A stretch of DNA of 64,000 nucleotides. Source: Piezodorus guildinii (lineage: Eukaryota > Arthropoda > Insecta > Hemiptera > Pentatomidae). The position numbers were made by a program, and so were the translations under genes. The stretch is taken from positions 17,529,371 to 17,593,370 of the forward strand of contig CM041298.1 in the NCBI GenBank assembly GCA_023052935.1. The letters are read 5' to 3'. Below, in pieces: positions 54,251 to 63,640 of the stretch. How positions within the stretch are numbered: the stretch's first letter is position 1; each line of letters starts with the position of its first letter. A model generated the notes under the pieces. That model was given only the letters and a program-made list of their open reading frames with translations, was not told the DNA's origin and did no database searches.

Positions 54251-54594
54251 AAAATATGTTCATTTTTATAACTATATTTATAAAATGAAGGCCAGTCACA
54301 GTTTATCAACGATATGTGAAACTCACAAAATACTTTAAAAGGACCTTTCTTTTATAGTTGCAAAACATTTGGTGGATATAAATATACAGCCACATACTCT
54401 ATCAAGTAACATACCTTGTCCATGACACTGTATATATTTTTGGTTTATTTATTGATTTGAAGAAAATAATAAAATCAATAATCAATAATTATATATTATT
54501 TTCTTTATAGTACTTATTTAATTTTGTGTATATATATATATATTTTTTTCTTTTATTTGTTTAGTCTTTATTAATTTTTTTTTCTTTAATTTTA
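54251..54594. other. Unassigned AT-rich region
   Basis: No features apart from a short (TA)n tract (54529-54542). Confidence 0.4.
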
Positions 54595-54700
54595 TTTACA
54601 ATGTACATATGGTATGAATGATTTATTCTATCTCTAATACTCATTGCCTCAGAAGGTGGCAGTTGTATTATCTCTTAATAAAACAAATTAAAAAAAAAAT
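54595..54700 (+). repeat. Retroposon 3' end (shared with 63390-63500)
   Basis: TGATTTATTCTATCTCTAAT and CATTGCCTCAGAAGGTGGCA lead to AATAAAACAAATTAAAAAAA. The copy at 63390-63500 is about 80% alike by eye and ends in an ATT repeat. Probably a LINE 3' UTR. 54701-55039 is unassigned AT-rich sequence. Confidence 0.55.
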
Positions 54701-55039
54701 TATTGATTTGTTTTTTATCTATTTTATATATGCATTTATTTATATATATGTGTTTATGTAAAAAAAAAAAAAAAAATCTTGATGTTTTTACAATTCAATT
54801 TATCAAAACATGTATTTATTTTATTCTTTTCGTCAACTTGTATGATGATACTTGATTCAATGAGTGTATTTATCAAAATTAGTTAAAAGTTGGTTGGGAG
54901 TTAGTCAGTTTTACTCCATATACTTCATCCATCACTGTTCTAACTATTATATACGTTTTTACTTTACGAATTTCGTTCTAAATTAAAAATTAAAAATCTA
55001 GTATCATAAATTATTATTATTATATGTTTAATCGGATTA

Positions 55040-55905
55040 CTTCTTTTTATGTTCGTATTACAATTTTACTTAATGTTGTCAGATCCTGTCTAAAATGCGG
55101 TACGTATTTTCCATTCTACCCACCTTTCGTACGTACTATTTATTAAAGAAATCTAAGTATCTACCTACCTACATTCCATTCTACAATTAATATTGACATC
55201 CTCTAGCTTAATAGTTTATAAAATATTTTATTTAATTAATTTGTATTACAATTAAAAGTTGTTTGAATAAATAAATGTATTGTTAGGTTCTTTTAATTAA
55301 AGTGATCCTTTTTCATTCAACTTATTTTATTTCTTATTTCCTTCTCCCTACGTTTCGGCTTCTTGCTATTTTTAAGGGAGCTTTTAATATTCCATCATTA
55401 TGCACTTATATAAATATATATTTTGTCAAATTTCAAAAAAAAAAAAAAAAAAAACTATTATAGGCTGACCAGCCCTGTCATGGTTGTTATCACCCACTCT
55501 GTGATAACAACCATGATGGGGTGATAACAACCATGACAGGGCTGGTCTGCCTATAATAGTTTTTTTTTTTTTTTTTTTTTTTTTTAAATGTGACAAAATA
55601 TATATTTATATAAGTGCATAATGGTGGAATAATAAAAGATCCCTTAAAAATGGCAAGAAGCCGAAACGTAGGGAGAAGGAAATAAGAAATAAAATAAGTT
55701 GAATGAAAAAGGATCACTTTAATTAAAAGAACCTAACAATTGTATTTAATCTTATTGTAAATGTATTTCTTTTGTATCTTTTAAGTCCTTATGACACAAT
55801 AAGGGTCGAAACGTTGGCAGAAAATAAATGGTTGAAACTACTTAATTGTCTCATTCACTGACCGCCAGCCGGACTAATTCCTTCCAATAGTTCTCAACGT
55901 CCAAC
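55040..55905 (+). mobile_element. PLE family B remnant, interrupted
   Basis: The left piece (55040-55281) has GCGGTACGTATTTTCCATTC and TTTCGTACGTAC, and the right piece (55740-55905) has TTTGTATCTTTTAAGTCCTT, GGGTCGAAACGTTGGCAG and GGACTAATTCCTTCCA. They are one family B element split by a palindromic insertion (55282-55739). The ribozyme (55786-55818) has a deletion in stem II and a CUUAUGA box, so it is decayed. Confidence 0.7.
55282..55739. mobile_element. Palindromic insertion with hammerhead-like ends (family C)
   Basis: ATTGTTAGGTTCTTTTAATT and its inverse mark the ends. The arms match closely over about 220 bp each, with A/T runs of 20-25 bp and GTGATAACAACCATGA-type sequence at the centre (about 55507). 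Each arm contains the block AAGAAGCCGAAACGTAGGGA: a short GGC/GCC stem, GAAA, ACGUA and a CCC/GGG stem I, in the same layout as the PLE ribozymes but with the first box reading UUAAAAA. No clear target duplication was found. Confidence 0.65.
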
Positions 55906-56427
55906 TAATTACATCTACAATGTTTCTAATGATTTTATTTTATTTTTTTAATTTCCTCAGCTCTGAAGTCATACATCTTCTTGATATTGTATTATAGCAA
56001 TAATAAATTCCTGAAATGGTAATCTAAAGAATAAATCTCAAGGAAATGTAAATTCAACAAGTTTTGAAAGTTTGAAGTTAGGCCCGGACGTAATTTAAAA
56101 TTTTAATATGGAAACAGGAAAGTTGGCGCAATCTCAACTTCGATCTCTAAACAGCACAACTCAAGTTGGATTTCATATTATAACTGATAAAGGAAAATAA
56201 ACAGTAAAAGTAAATGAGAAAAGTGATAGGATGGTTTATAAGAAAATAGAAAGAGAGATAATTAGAAAACAATTAACGAACCATATCTTTAAATAAAGTC
56301 AAATGATATCTATAATAAGCTAATTTAGCACAAGTTTATCCTTAAACTTTTCTCATAAGCATCATAACCACAAAAATCTAACACAGATTTGACACACCAC
56401 TTCTCAATTAATATAGAATGACTCTTG
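55906..56427. other. Unassigned AT-rich region
   Basis: No gene or known repeat is seen. Confidence 0.4.
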
Positions 56428-56438
56428 TAGTGATGCCA

Positions 56439-57288
56439 TATTATTCTTCCGACGGTTCTTTGCAGATGTGAAACGTGGCCGCTTACTTTTTTTTTTTTTT
56501 TAATTCATTTACAACTGAATGTTCATACATCAAGTAAATATGCTACAATGATAATACACATGAAAAAAACATGAAGAGACACTGTCCATTGGCAGCACTC
56601 TATTAGTGAATCTACACAAGAAGGTCTCGAGGCCATCTTCTTTTCTGACGCCTCGGCGGATTGTCAGGAATTGAAATGGAAGCAAGGATTGAAACTAGTG
56701 GATTAGAGTGGGAGTGGAGTTTTTCATGGAAGGAGTGATACCTGGTACAGGCCAAATCAGCAACATATGGAACATTAAGGTCTTTGTGGATGATTTTGTT
56801 GGTGACAAAGTAAGGAGCGTTAAGGATTTTGGATTGTAAGGATTGGATACGGGAAGAGTTTGATGGTTTGCCGCTTACTTTAAATGATGAACAACGGCTT
56901 AAGCTTTTCGAAAATAAGGTACTGCGTAAAATATTTGGTCCGAAGAGAGATGAGGCCACTGGGGAATTTAGAAGGTTGCACAACGCAGAATTGCGAAGTT
57001 TTTAATCTGTGAATATAATTGAGTTGATAGCATTGCGGAGACTCAAATGGTCGAGTAAAGTTGTTAGGCACGTTGTTAGGATTCCGAGAAAGTTGGTATT
57101 CGCTGAACCGGCTGGTAGCGTCCGAAAGGTAGGCCTAAGCGTTGATGGGAGGATTGCATTAAGGCTGATCTCTGGGGCTTGGGCTTGACCGGCGAACATT
57201 GGACGAGTCTGTGCAGGCGAAGTTTGGTGGTATCGACATTGAACCTTCGGGCTCGGTAAGCCTATTATTATTATTATTATTATTATTA
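56439..57288 (+). pseudogene. RTE/CR1-like LINE 3' end, itself interrupted
   Basis: TAGTGATGCCA flanks it at 56428-56438 and 57289-57299. The plus strand carries the end of the RT family also seen at 43929-44640: LFENKVLRKIFGPKRDEATG-like, RRLHNAELRSF, then in other frames SKVVRHVVRIPRKLVFAEPA and RPKRRW-like residues with stops. The tail is (TTA)n at 57263-57288. A family A Jockey insertion splits it at 56490-56869. Only about 460 bp belongs to this element, so it is strongly 5'-truncated. Confidence 0.85.
56490..56869 (-). pseudogene. Jockey-like LINE 3' end inserted in another LINE
   Basis: GCCGCTTACTTT flanks it at 56478-56489 and 56870-56881. The minus strand encodes KPSNSSRIQSLQSKILNAPY, FVTNKIIHKDLNVPYVADLA and IPDNPPRRQKRRWPRDLLV, then a stop, a short 3' UTR and an A tail (T-run at the left edge). 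Four codons (RKIL) are missing relative to 38350-38855. It is otherwise in frame and therefore young. Confidence 0.9.
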
Positions 57289-57354
57289 TAGTGATGCCAA
57301 CGCTTAGTATGATGGAGAAGTTGTTCCGGGGTGTGTCGATCTAGAAAACACACC

Positions 57355-57425
57355 AATAACACAAACAGATTTTATTTGTTTTCCGACCTTTCGGATCTGG
57401 ACTTCCATCAGTGCTAAGAAAAACA
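57355..57425 (-). repeat. PLE-like terminal scrap
   Basis: The minus strand has CACTGATGGAAGTCCAGATC then CGAAAGGTCGGAAAAC, a hammerhead-like order with a changed first box. The origin is uncertain. Confidence 0.35.
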
Positions 57426-57527
57426 ATATAACAACCAATACGATAGAATGAAAAAATATAACAATTTAGAGATGAAAATATCAGAATGAAGTGGGAATGG
57501 ATGACTGTTCGTATATATAGATTTTAG

Positions 57528-57850
57528 TTCAGGGTGCAGTCAAAAGAACACACAATTAAGTATGAACTTAAGTTATTGGTGACAACGTTTCGGCCTAAAT
57601 TATAGGCATTTGTCAATATTGCCGATATTTGTCAATTGTCATAACTACTATTACACTTTGTTTTTAATTATCAGTATAATTCCTTTTAATTATCATCATT
57701 ATACATTGTATTCTACTACTGGTTGTTATCTTTTGTTCTTAAAACCTTGAAGAAGGCGTATAATTTAGGCCGAAACGTCGGCACCAATTAATTAAGTTCA
57801 TACTTAATGGTGTGTTCTTTCGACTGCACCCTGAACTAATTTCTCCCAGA
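57528..57850. mobile_element. PLE-like insertion, family D, inverted ends
   Basis: The left (57528-57620) and right (57740-57850) parts are inverted: AGTTCAGGGTGCAGTC and GACTGCACCCTGAACTAA, AACACACAATTAAGTATGAA and its inverse. The hammerhead-like motifs (57583-57615 minus, decayed; 57743-57782 plus) face each other. The right motif reads CCTTGAAGAAGGCGTATAAT then TTAGGCCGAAACGTCGGC, with a C-to-U change at the first core base and an otherwise complete layout. Confidence 0.6.
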
Positions 57851-57907
57851 AAAACATTAGAAAATAATAATGAGAAATTAAGCAACAAATAAAAGTTATA
57901 CAAAATA

Positions 57908-58437
57908 TTATAGTTGGAATAATCAGGAATCATTTTTTTAAATTTTTAATTTAAGATCGAGTACCCGTCAATCATAAAACAGACAAAGAAATAATCTCTC
58001 CCTCGTATGCCAATATCTTCCTTCTCCTTAAGTTATAACTTTCTTACTTTATTGTATAATTTGCTTGTGCAATTTATATTTTATTTACTGTATATTTATC
58101 ATTTCGTTTATAACACTTCTGGTTTTCTTATTTATTTATTTAATTCAATTTTTTTTACTAAATACCTCATGGATCTTTTACACACTTCAGATTCTAGTGT
58201 TTATAATTTTCTGGTAAAAATGTTGAGCCTTATTGTACATGTATTAATTTGTTTTTCCATTTTATAATTTTAAAAATCTTTTCAAAAACAAAGATAAGCT
58301 TTACTATTTAGAGGGGAAAACCTTCAAGGTTTTTACACGAACCCCTCTCCATACTACCTATGTTTATGGTTTTCCTCAGTTTACGCTTGGACATGGCTCA
58401 ATAATGGTACGTTTATATATTATATATTTTAATATAT

Positions 58438-58477
<40 letters not shown>

Positions 58478-58803
58478 ATATTTTTATTTACTTCTATATT
58501 AAAGTATAAAGTTTTGTTTTTATGCTTATCATCATTATATTGTTTATCATATTATCATTATATATATACATAATATTTAAGTATATTGGTATATTTTCTT
58601 TTTTATTTCAAATGTTATCATTGTCACTACATTCAACAAATTTTTATTATCACTTAAATATGTATCTCTTTTGTTCTGATCTTTGTAGCCCTGGTGATGG
58701 CTCACAAGCTTGAGCCGAAACGTTGGCAAAATTAAAAAAATGACTGATTCCTGATTATTCCACCTATAATAGTTTCTACAGTCGACTATACATCCTCAAT
58801 ATA
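57908..58803 (+). mobile_element. PLE family A, 5'-truncated copy
   Basis: GTTATACAAAATA (13 bp) flanks it at 57895-57907 and 58804-58816. A short inverted terminal piece (57908-57950) is followed by the last ~25 codons of the coding region (DRVPVNHKTDKEIISPSYAN, then a stop near 58036) and the 3' UTR as at 34177-34931. The 3' UTR contains an (AT)n expansion (58415-58480). Confidence 0.88.
58688..58727 (+). ncRNA. Hammerhead motif with an A-to-G core change
   Basis: GCCCTGGTGATGGCTCACAA then GCTTGAGCCGAAACGTTGGC. CUGAUGA has become CUGGUGA; everything else is intact. Confidence 0.7.
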
Positions 58804-58884
58804 GTTATACAAAATAGGAAATAATAGGTTTTATGTAAATATATATGTGAAACATTTTTTTTTTTTTTTTGTAACTAATCCAAT

Positions 58885-59265
58885 TATGCAACAATGAGAT
58901 TCCCAAATTTTGCCTAGTTTAGTTAAGATAGCGATCTAGAGGCAGAAGATTAGGGTGATCAAAAAGGGTCTGATAAAATCAGGTAAATTTTGTTGGTAAT
59001 CTCTAAAATGAATAAACGAGTACCTAACATCACAAATGCTCAGGATGGTGCTGCAAGATGGATACTTTCTAAATTTAAAATTGTTTGTTGTTATATTATA
59101 TAAACTATTCACTTATGAATGTTCAATAAATATTATAAGAAAAGTGTTTCTCTATCTTATGATCCGGCCCGGAGGACCATTCTTTGTCGATCATTACGAG
59201 ATTTGATTGCTTGGCAAAGGATAGTTTTTTTCGCACCATATTGTTTAGGATTTATTATTTACAGG
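58885..59265 (-). repeat. Duplicated block, copy 1 (SINE1 piece + flank)
   Basis: The SINE1 piece (CCCAAATTTTGCCTAGTTTA and AACGAGTACCTAACATCACA) is followed by TATGATCCGGCCCGGAGGAC and GAGATTTGATTGCTTGGCAA. The same order occurs at 59660-59960, so SINE and flank were duplicated together or both flanks belong to a repeat. A 60-bp insertion splits the SINE part here. Confidence 0.65.
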
Positions 59266-59279
59266 ACTTTTTATCTACA

Positions 59280-59655
59280 TATGAAATATATAGTAAGGGA
59301 AAGTATTTTCGAATTTAATATTTCAACGGAAGTACACGTTTTAGGGTCTCTTGAGTCCAAATAACCAAATCCCGAAAAAAAGATCTGTGTGTGTGAACGG
59401 CTGAATATATAAGTTGAACGAATTTGACAACCAACTAAAGGAAAAAAGGACCAAAAATATTTTTTAATGAAATTTTTGTGTTTTGAAAATAAGAACAGTA
59501 AATACAGTTGAAAAGCTAATTTCAGAAAAAGTATTATCCTATACACAAGCTTGTAAAAGCTAATAGAGGGTGAAGAAAAGTTAATAAAACTAACTGATTG
59601 TTTTAGATAATAAAAAAAATAAATAAAACACATGTTTTTATAGAAATTCAATTTC
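59280..59655 (-). repeat. R900, internally deleted
   Basis: ATATATAGTAAGGGAAAGTA, GAAGTACACGTTTTAGGGTC and GGATTATC-type blocks are on the minus strand; most of the region between the microsatellite (GTGTGTG at 59389) and the 5' third is missing, and the 5' end is cut by the duplicated block at 59656. Confidence 0.75.
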
Positions 59656-59659
59656 ATTA

Positions 59660-59960
59660 ATTCTACAGTGGGAATCCTAAATTTTGCCTATCCAGGTTTA
59701 ATTAGGATACGGATCTTTAACGAGTACCTGACATCACAGTCTCGGGAGCACCATTTTATAGCATTAACAAGGATATTTACTACATTAAAATTTTTTTTTG
59801 TGTTATATAAACAATGCAGTTATGAATATTCAATAAATATTATAAGAAAAGAGTTTCTCACTCTTTATATCCGGCCCGGAGGACCATTTTTTGACGTTCA
59901 TGACGGGATTTGATTGCTAGAGCAAGGCTCAGTTTTTTCACACCATATTGATCAGGAAGT
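59660..59960 (-). repeat. Duplicated block, copy 2
   Basis: SINE1 sequence (CCTATCCAGGTTTAATTAGG, ATCTTTAACGAGTACCTGAC) is followed by TATATCCGGCCCGGAGGACC and GGGATTTGATTGCTAGAGCA, matching 58885-59265. Confidence 0.65.
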
Positions 59961-60717
59961 ACCTTCATTTATTGTATTTTCGTAATTAAATGGTGAATTT
60001 AAACATGTAAATGAAAAACAAACAACTCCGTGTGATTAGTCTAAAAGCAACTAGGAACCTTACTGTGCACAGAACCCAAGACCCTTCATAGACTCAAGTT
60101 GTAGAGGTTTTTACGATTGCTTCTAATATTTTATGCATTTGGTCCAAGAGGGGAAGGCTGGAGTTAATTTACAATACTACAAGCAGTAACCCACGGCTTT
60201 GCAGGAATATTCCATTTGCTGTTAATTTATACAAGTGTATGGCAAGAGTAACTTTGCTATCCTAAATAGTCACTCCTTCCATTACTTTTCATGTACAAAA
60301 ATAAAGTTATTATTTAGAGCCATATCTTAATTTTGTCCTATAAAATTGACAACGAAATAAAACAAAAAATATTTAATACGTTTTAGTTTTTAATATAATA
60401 TTTTGCAATATAAACGTGAACTAATCACTTATTAATTATCGGCAGATCTTCATTTTACTCATACAAATTGATAATAACGTGGCAGAAGATAAAATAGTTA
60501 TGAGTTCCAGTTTACATAGTGATGAGTATAGTAATACTACGCCCTCACCCCCTACCCTAAGAAAACCGTAGAGCCAATAAAGGTGTCGTTAAAAATTTGA
60601 TTACCTTTCAAATAAGTACTCATAATTAATTTTTCATGAGATTTTAACAGGTTTTAGAAATAAATTATTTATTCTAACCACTTATTGGAGGACGAATTTT
60701 ACCAATCATAGACTTAT
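59961..60717. other. Unassigned; possible Helitron-like end
   Basis: AGCAGTAACCCACGGCTTTG at about 60182 resembles the reverse of the Helitron-like 3' terminus (CAAAGCCGTGGGTTACTGCT), so a decayed minus-strand copy may start here. Nothing else is recognised. Confidence 0.35.
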
Positions 60718-61407
60718 TACTTTCACTTACCTGTATATGGAATATATAGTAAGAGAAAGTATTGCGATCGTGACAATTTTCAAATATACATTTTAAGGTC
60801 TCCTGAGTCCAAATAACAAAAACAAAGGGATCTGTGTGTATGTGGTAGGTCTAGAACAAAAACGAAAAGTCGTACGAAACGAATTTTTATACATAAGACA
60901 ACTATACGCCAGAGATGTTACAGCGCCTTTTTTTTTTCTTTTTCAAAATTGCTAACCAGAAGAGCCACTTTATACCATGCATTTTGCATATTTTTACGAC
61001 TTTCTCGAAAACGGTTCCGACGATTTTGATTAAACTCCCCGTATTGATGTAAAATTTAATGGGCTTAATATCATTTAGGTTACATTCTGATTGAAATAGT
61101 CTGACAGGGCTTAAATGGCGATATTTTGAAACTTTCTTCCTCTAAAGTATTTTTAATTTTATCTTAATGACATTGATGAAAACAGCAAAACTGTTTTTCA
61201 ATCTAATTGTTGGTCTTTTGATAGTGAGAACAGTAATATAGACGAATAATATACCGTTGGAAATAGAAAGAAAAACAAATTATCTGATGCACAAAGTTGT
61301 AAAAGGTAATATAAAATGACGAATAGGAAAGAAACTTATTACTAACAATTTAATGTAGTTATATTATTTAATCTAAATGATATGTTTCCAACTAAAATGA
61401 ATAAATG

Positions 61408-61536
61408 GTTTCCATTCGCCTACAACACGCCCTGATGATGACCCACAATGGGGGTCGAAACGTTGGCATATAATAAAATAGCTGAAACTATTTAGTAGTT
61501 TTATTTGATGACCGCCACCCGGACTAATTCCTTCCA
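61408..61536 (+). mobile_element. PLE family B solo terminal segment
   Basis: It runs from TTTCCATTC through the ribozyme to GGACTAATTCCTTCCAG. ATGAATAAA on both sides (61397-61405 and 61541-61549) is a partly decayed duplication. Only about 130 bp was inserted or has survived. Confidence 0.7.
61429..61467 (+). ncRNA. Hammerhead ribozyme motif, intact core
   Basis: GCCCTGATGATGACCCACAA then TGGGGGTCGAAACGTTGGC. CUGAUGA, GACCC/GGGUC, GAAA, ACGUU and GCC/GGC are all kept. Confidence 0.78.
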
Positions 61537-61704
61537 GAATATGAATAAACGTTTTATTAAAGTCATCTTGAAATATTTTTCAAATTGAAGTGTTTTTAAA
61601 TTTATTTTAACAGTCGGGGTAAGTGAAATTCGTGTGGTGCGTTCACCAGACTTTTCTACATGTATACGGTAAGGTGAACCTCTGGAGGCACATGTTGTTA
61701 TAGT

Positions 61705-61935
61705 TGGCATCATAACAGCCTTCAATGATAATGGTTGTGGGTTCAATCTCAAACCCGACAGATGGCCTAGGATTTAAAGGCAGTCACAATCCTTTCATCA
61801 TGCGTAAAATGGTGGTTCAGAGTCTGTGCGATTTCTGGAACTCGTTGAAGATCCCTATCCTTATTAAAAAAGGAGAGACAAAATTAAGGACTCCCATTGT
61901 AGCATAGTACAGTTAGCCTCAGTAGAATAAACAAC
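61705..61935 (+). repeat. SINE1-related copy, diverged
   Basis: CATAACAGCCTTCAATGATA and GTGGGTTCAATCTCAAACCC (B-box) head, body AGATCCCTATCCTTATTAAA and CATTGTAGCATAGTACAGTT, matching SINE1 in order but strongly diverged. Confidence 0.7.
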
Positions 61936-62195
61936 AAGGGAACCTTTATTATAAATTTCAGCTTCATAATTCATCCTTTTTGATAGTAAGCAATACAGTG
62001 TTAAAGAAACCTTATTAAAAATAATGGTTTGACAAGATTATTTATATCCTCTCATCTTGGTGACAGGTTTTGAGTGACGATTCTTCAATAGAAATAATCT
62101 GAAAGTGAAGGGTTTGGGAAGCAACAGTTGGACCATTTTTAACGGATAACAAATTTATGTAATTGGCGTAAGTAGTGAAGACTGTACATATTGTA

Positions 62196-63118
62196 TTGGG
62201 TTGTTTCACATGAAATGTACGTTTTTATGGTTTCTGAAATACATAAAGGATTTTGCTGGTCTCTGTTGTTTTCTTCCGAATGTTTACATATTTAAAGTAA
62301 ACAGTTACTAATCCACTACCTTTATATTATAAACATTAGCTTCCCAATCAATTACCCACTTTTTAGTATACCTCCAAATATGAACATGGAAACACGCGAT
62401 ATTCGAGTAATATGTTTGTACGAGTTTAAACTCGGCCATTCAGCAGCTGACGCCACTAGAAATATTTGCAAGGCGTTTGGGGGAATGGAGTGTTAATGAA
62501 CAGACCATTCGCCACTGGTTTGCTAAGTTTTCAGCTGGGGATACCGACTTGGAAAACTTGCCCTGAGGAAGACCTCCGTCCGTAATAGACAACGATGTCC
62601 TCAAACATACAGTAGAAGGAAACCCCTACCAAACAGTTAAAGGACTCTCAGCACAACTAAATGCAAGTGCATCTACCGTTTCCAGACATTTAAAGTGTAT
62701 TGGGAAATTAAAAAATCTCGATACATGGGTACCTCATGATCTCACTGAGCGGCAGCAATGCCCCATGTTTCAAAACATACCGTGCAAAAATTGAAAGAAC
62801 TGGGCTACGAAGTTCTTCCGCACCCACCATATTCTCCCGACTTGTCTCCAACAGATTACCACCTGTTCAGGAATTTAGACAGCTTCGTCAAAAGAAAACT
62901 TTTTGAAAATGATGATCAAGTGAAAAGTGCGTTTTCAGATTTTGTTTCACTTCAAAGCTCACAGGTTTTCAGTTCGGGGATAAAACAGTTGGCGTCACGT
63001 TGGGAAAAATGTGTAGAAAAAGAAGGTAAACACTTCGAATAAAATTATCTTGTTTTCATTTCGTATTTTTAATAAAAATCTTTTACCTTGAAAACGGACA
63101 TATCATGTGACAACCCAA
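62196..63118 (+). pseudogene. Mariner copy M7, longest, intact ends
   Basis: The ends TTGGGTTGTTTCACATGAAA and ATATCATGTGACAACCCAA are flanked by TA (62194-62195 and 63119-63120). The frame starts at ATG 62380 (MNMETRDIRVICLYEFKLGH, then SAADATRNICKAFGG) and shifts at the extra G near 62490. It continues NEQTIRHWFAKFSAGDTDLE, is stopped at 62565 where CGA has become TGA, then VIDNDVLKHTVEGNPYQTVK, STVSRHLKCIGKLKNLDTWV, and TERQQ. The shared deletion (62752-62762) leads to SKHTVQKLKELGYEVLPHPP, YSPDLSPTDYHLFRNLDSFV and a stop at 63040. A normal mariner is about 1.3 kb; this one is 923 bp because aspartates one and two and their surroundings are absent. Confidence 0.9.
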
Positions 63119-63389
63119 TAGTATATGTGAACATTTATAAAATAAATAATGCTACAGATTACTTTTATGAATTAATAAGGAGATTAATCTAGGATGCTTG
63201 AAGAGTTTGAACGGTATTGGCCCGCTTACATATTTAATGATCATTAGGGAAACGGAGAGCGGCTTTTAGCAGTTTAATTCCATTAAGCATTTATAACTTC
63301 CACCGCCCTGAATATTTCAGTCATTCGACAGCCCGGGATAGTACTTAGGCCAAATCAGTGTATATAGTATTTTAGAAATAGAAAATGAT

Positions 63390-63500
63390 ATTATTTTACT
63401 TTGTACATCTAGAATGAATGACTTATTTTATCTCTAATACTTATTGCCCAAGATAGTGGCAGATTGGATTATTTCTCAATAAAGCAATATTATTATTATT
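63390..63500 (+). repeat. Retroposon 3' end with (ATT)n tail
   Basis: TGACTTATTTTATCTCTAAT, TTATTGCCCAAGATAGTGGC and TCAATAAAGCAATATTATTA match 54595-54700. The polyadenylation-like AATAAA and the short tandem tail suggest a LINE 3' end. The body upstream (63119-63389) is not recognised. Confidence 0.55.
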
Positions 63501-63504
63501 ATTA

Positions 63505-63640
63505 AAAAACTTTAGAGGAATAAATTTTGAAATATCGGGATTTAAGTCCTGCCATACTATTTCAATCAGAATGAAACCTATACCATATTATAGCCCATCC
63601 AACTTTACATCGATATAGTGAGTTGAATTAAAATTGTTTA
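63505..63640 (+). repeat. R900 middle fragment
   Basis: TTTGAAATATCGGGATTTAA, TCAATCAGAATGAAACCTAT and TTTACATCGATATAGTGAGT match the R900 centre. The final 360 bases (63641-64000) contain no recognisable feature apart from an imperfect hairpin near 63855-63900 built on TTACTGGAA / TTCCAGTAA. Confidence 0.7.

Larger units (their letters stand above)
60718..61660 (-). repeat. R900 with a PLE solo segment inserted
   Basis: The left end is TTACTTTCACTTACCTGTAT and AGTATTGCGATCGTGAC; the right end is GGGTAAGTGAAATTCGTGTG and GCGTTCACCAGAC. The segment 61408-61536 is foreign (PLE). Confidence 0.82.
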
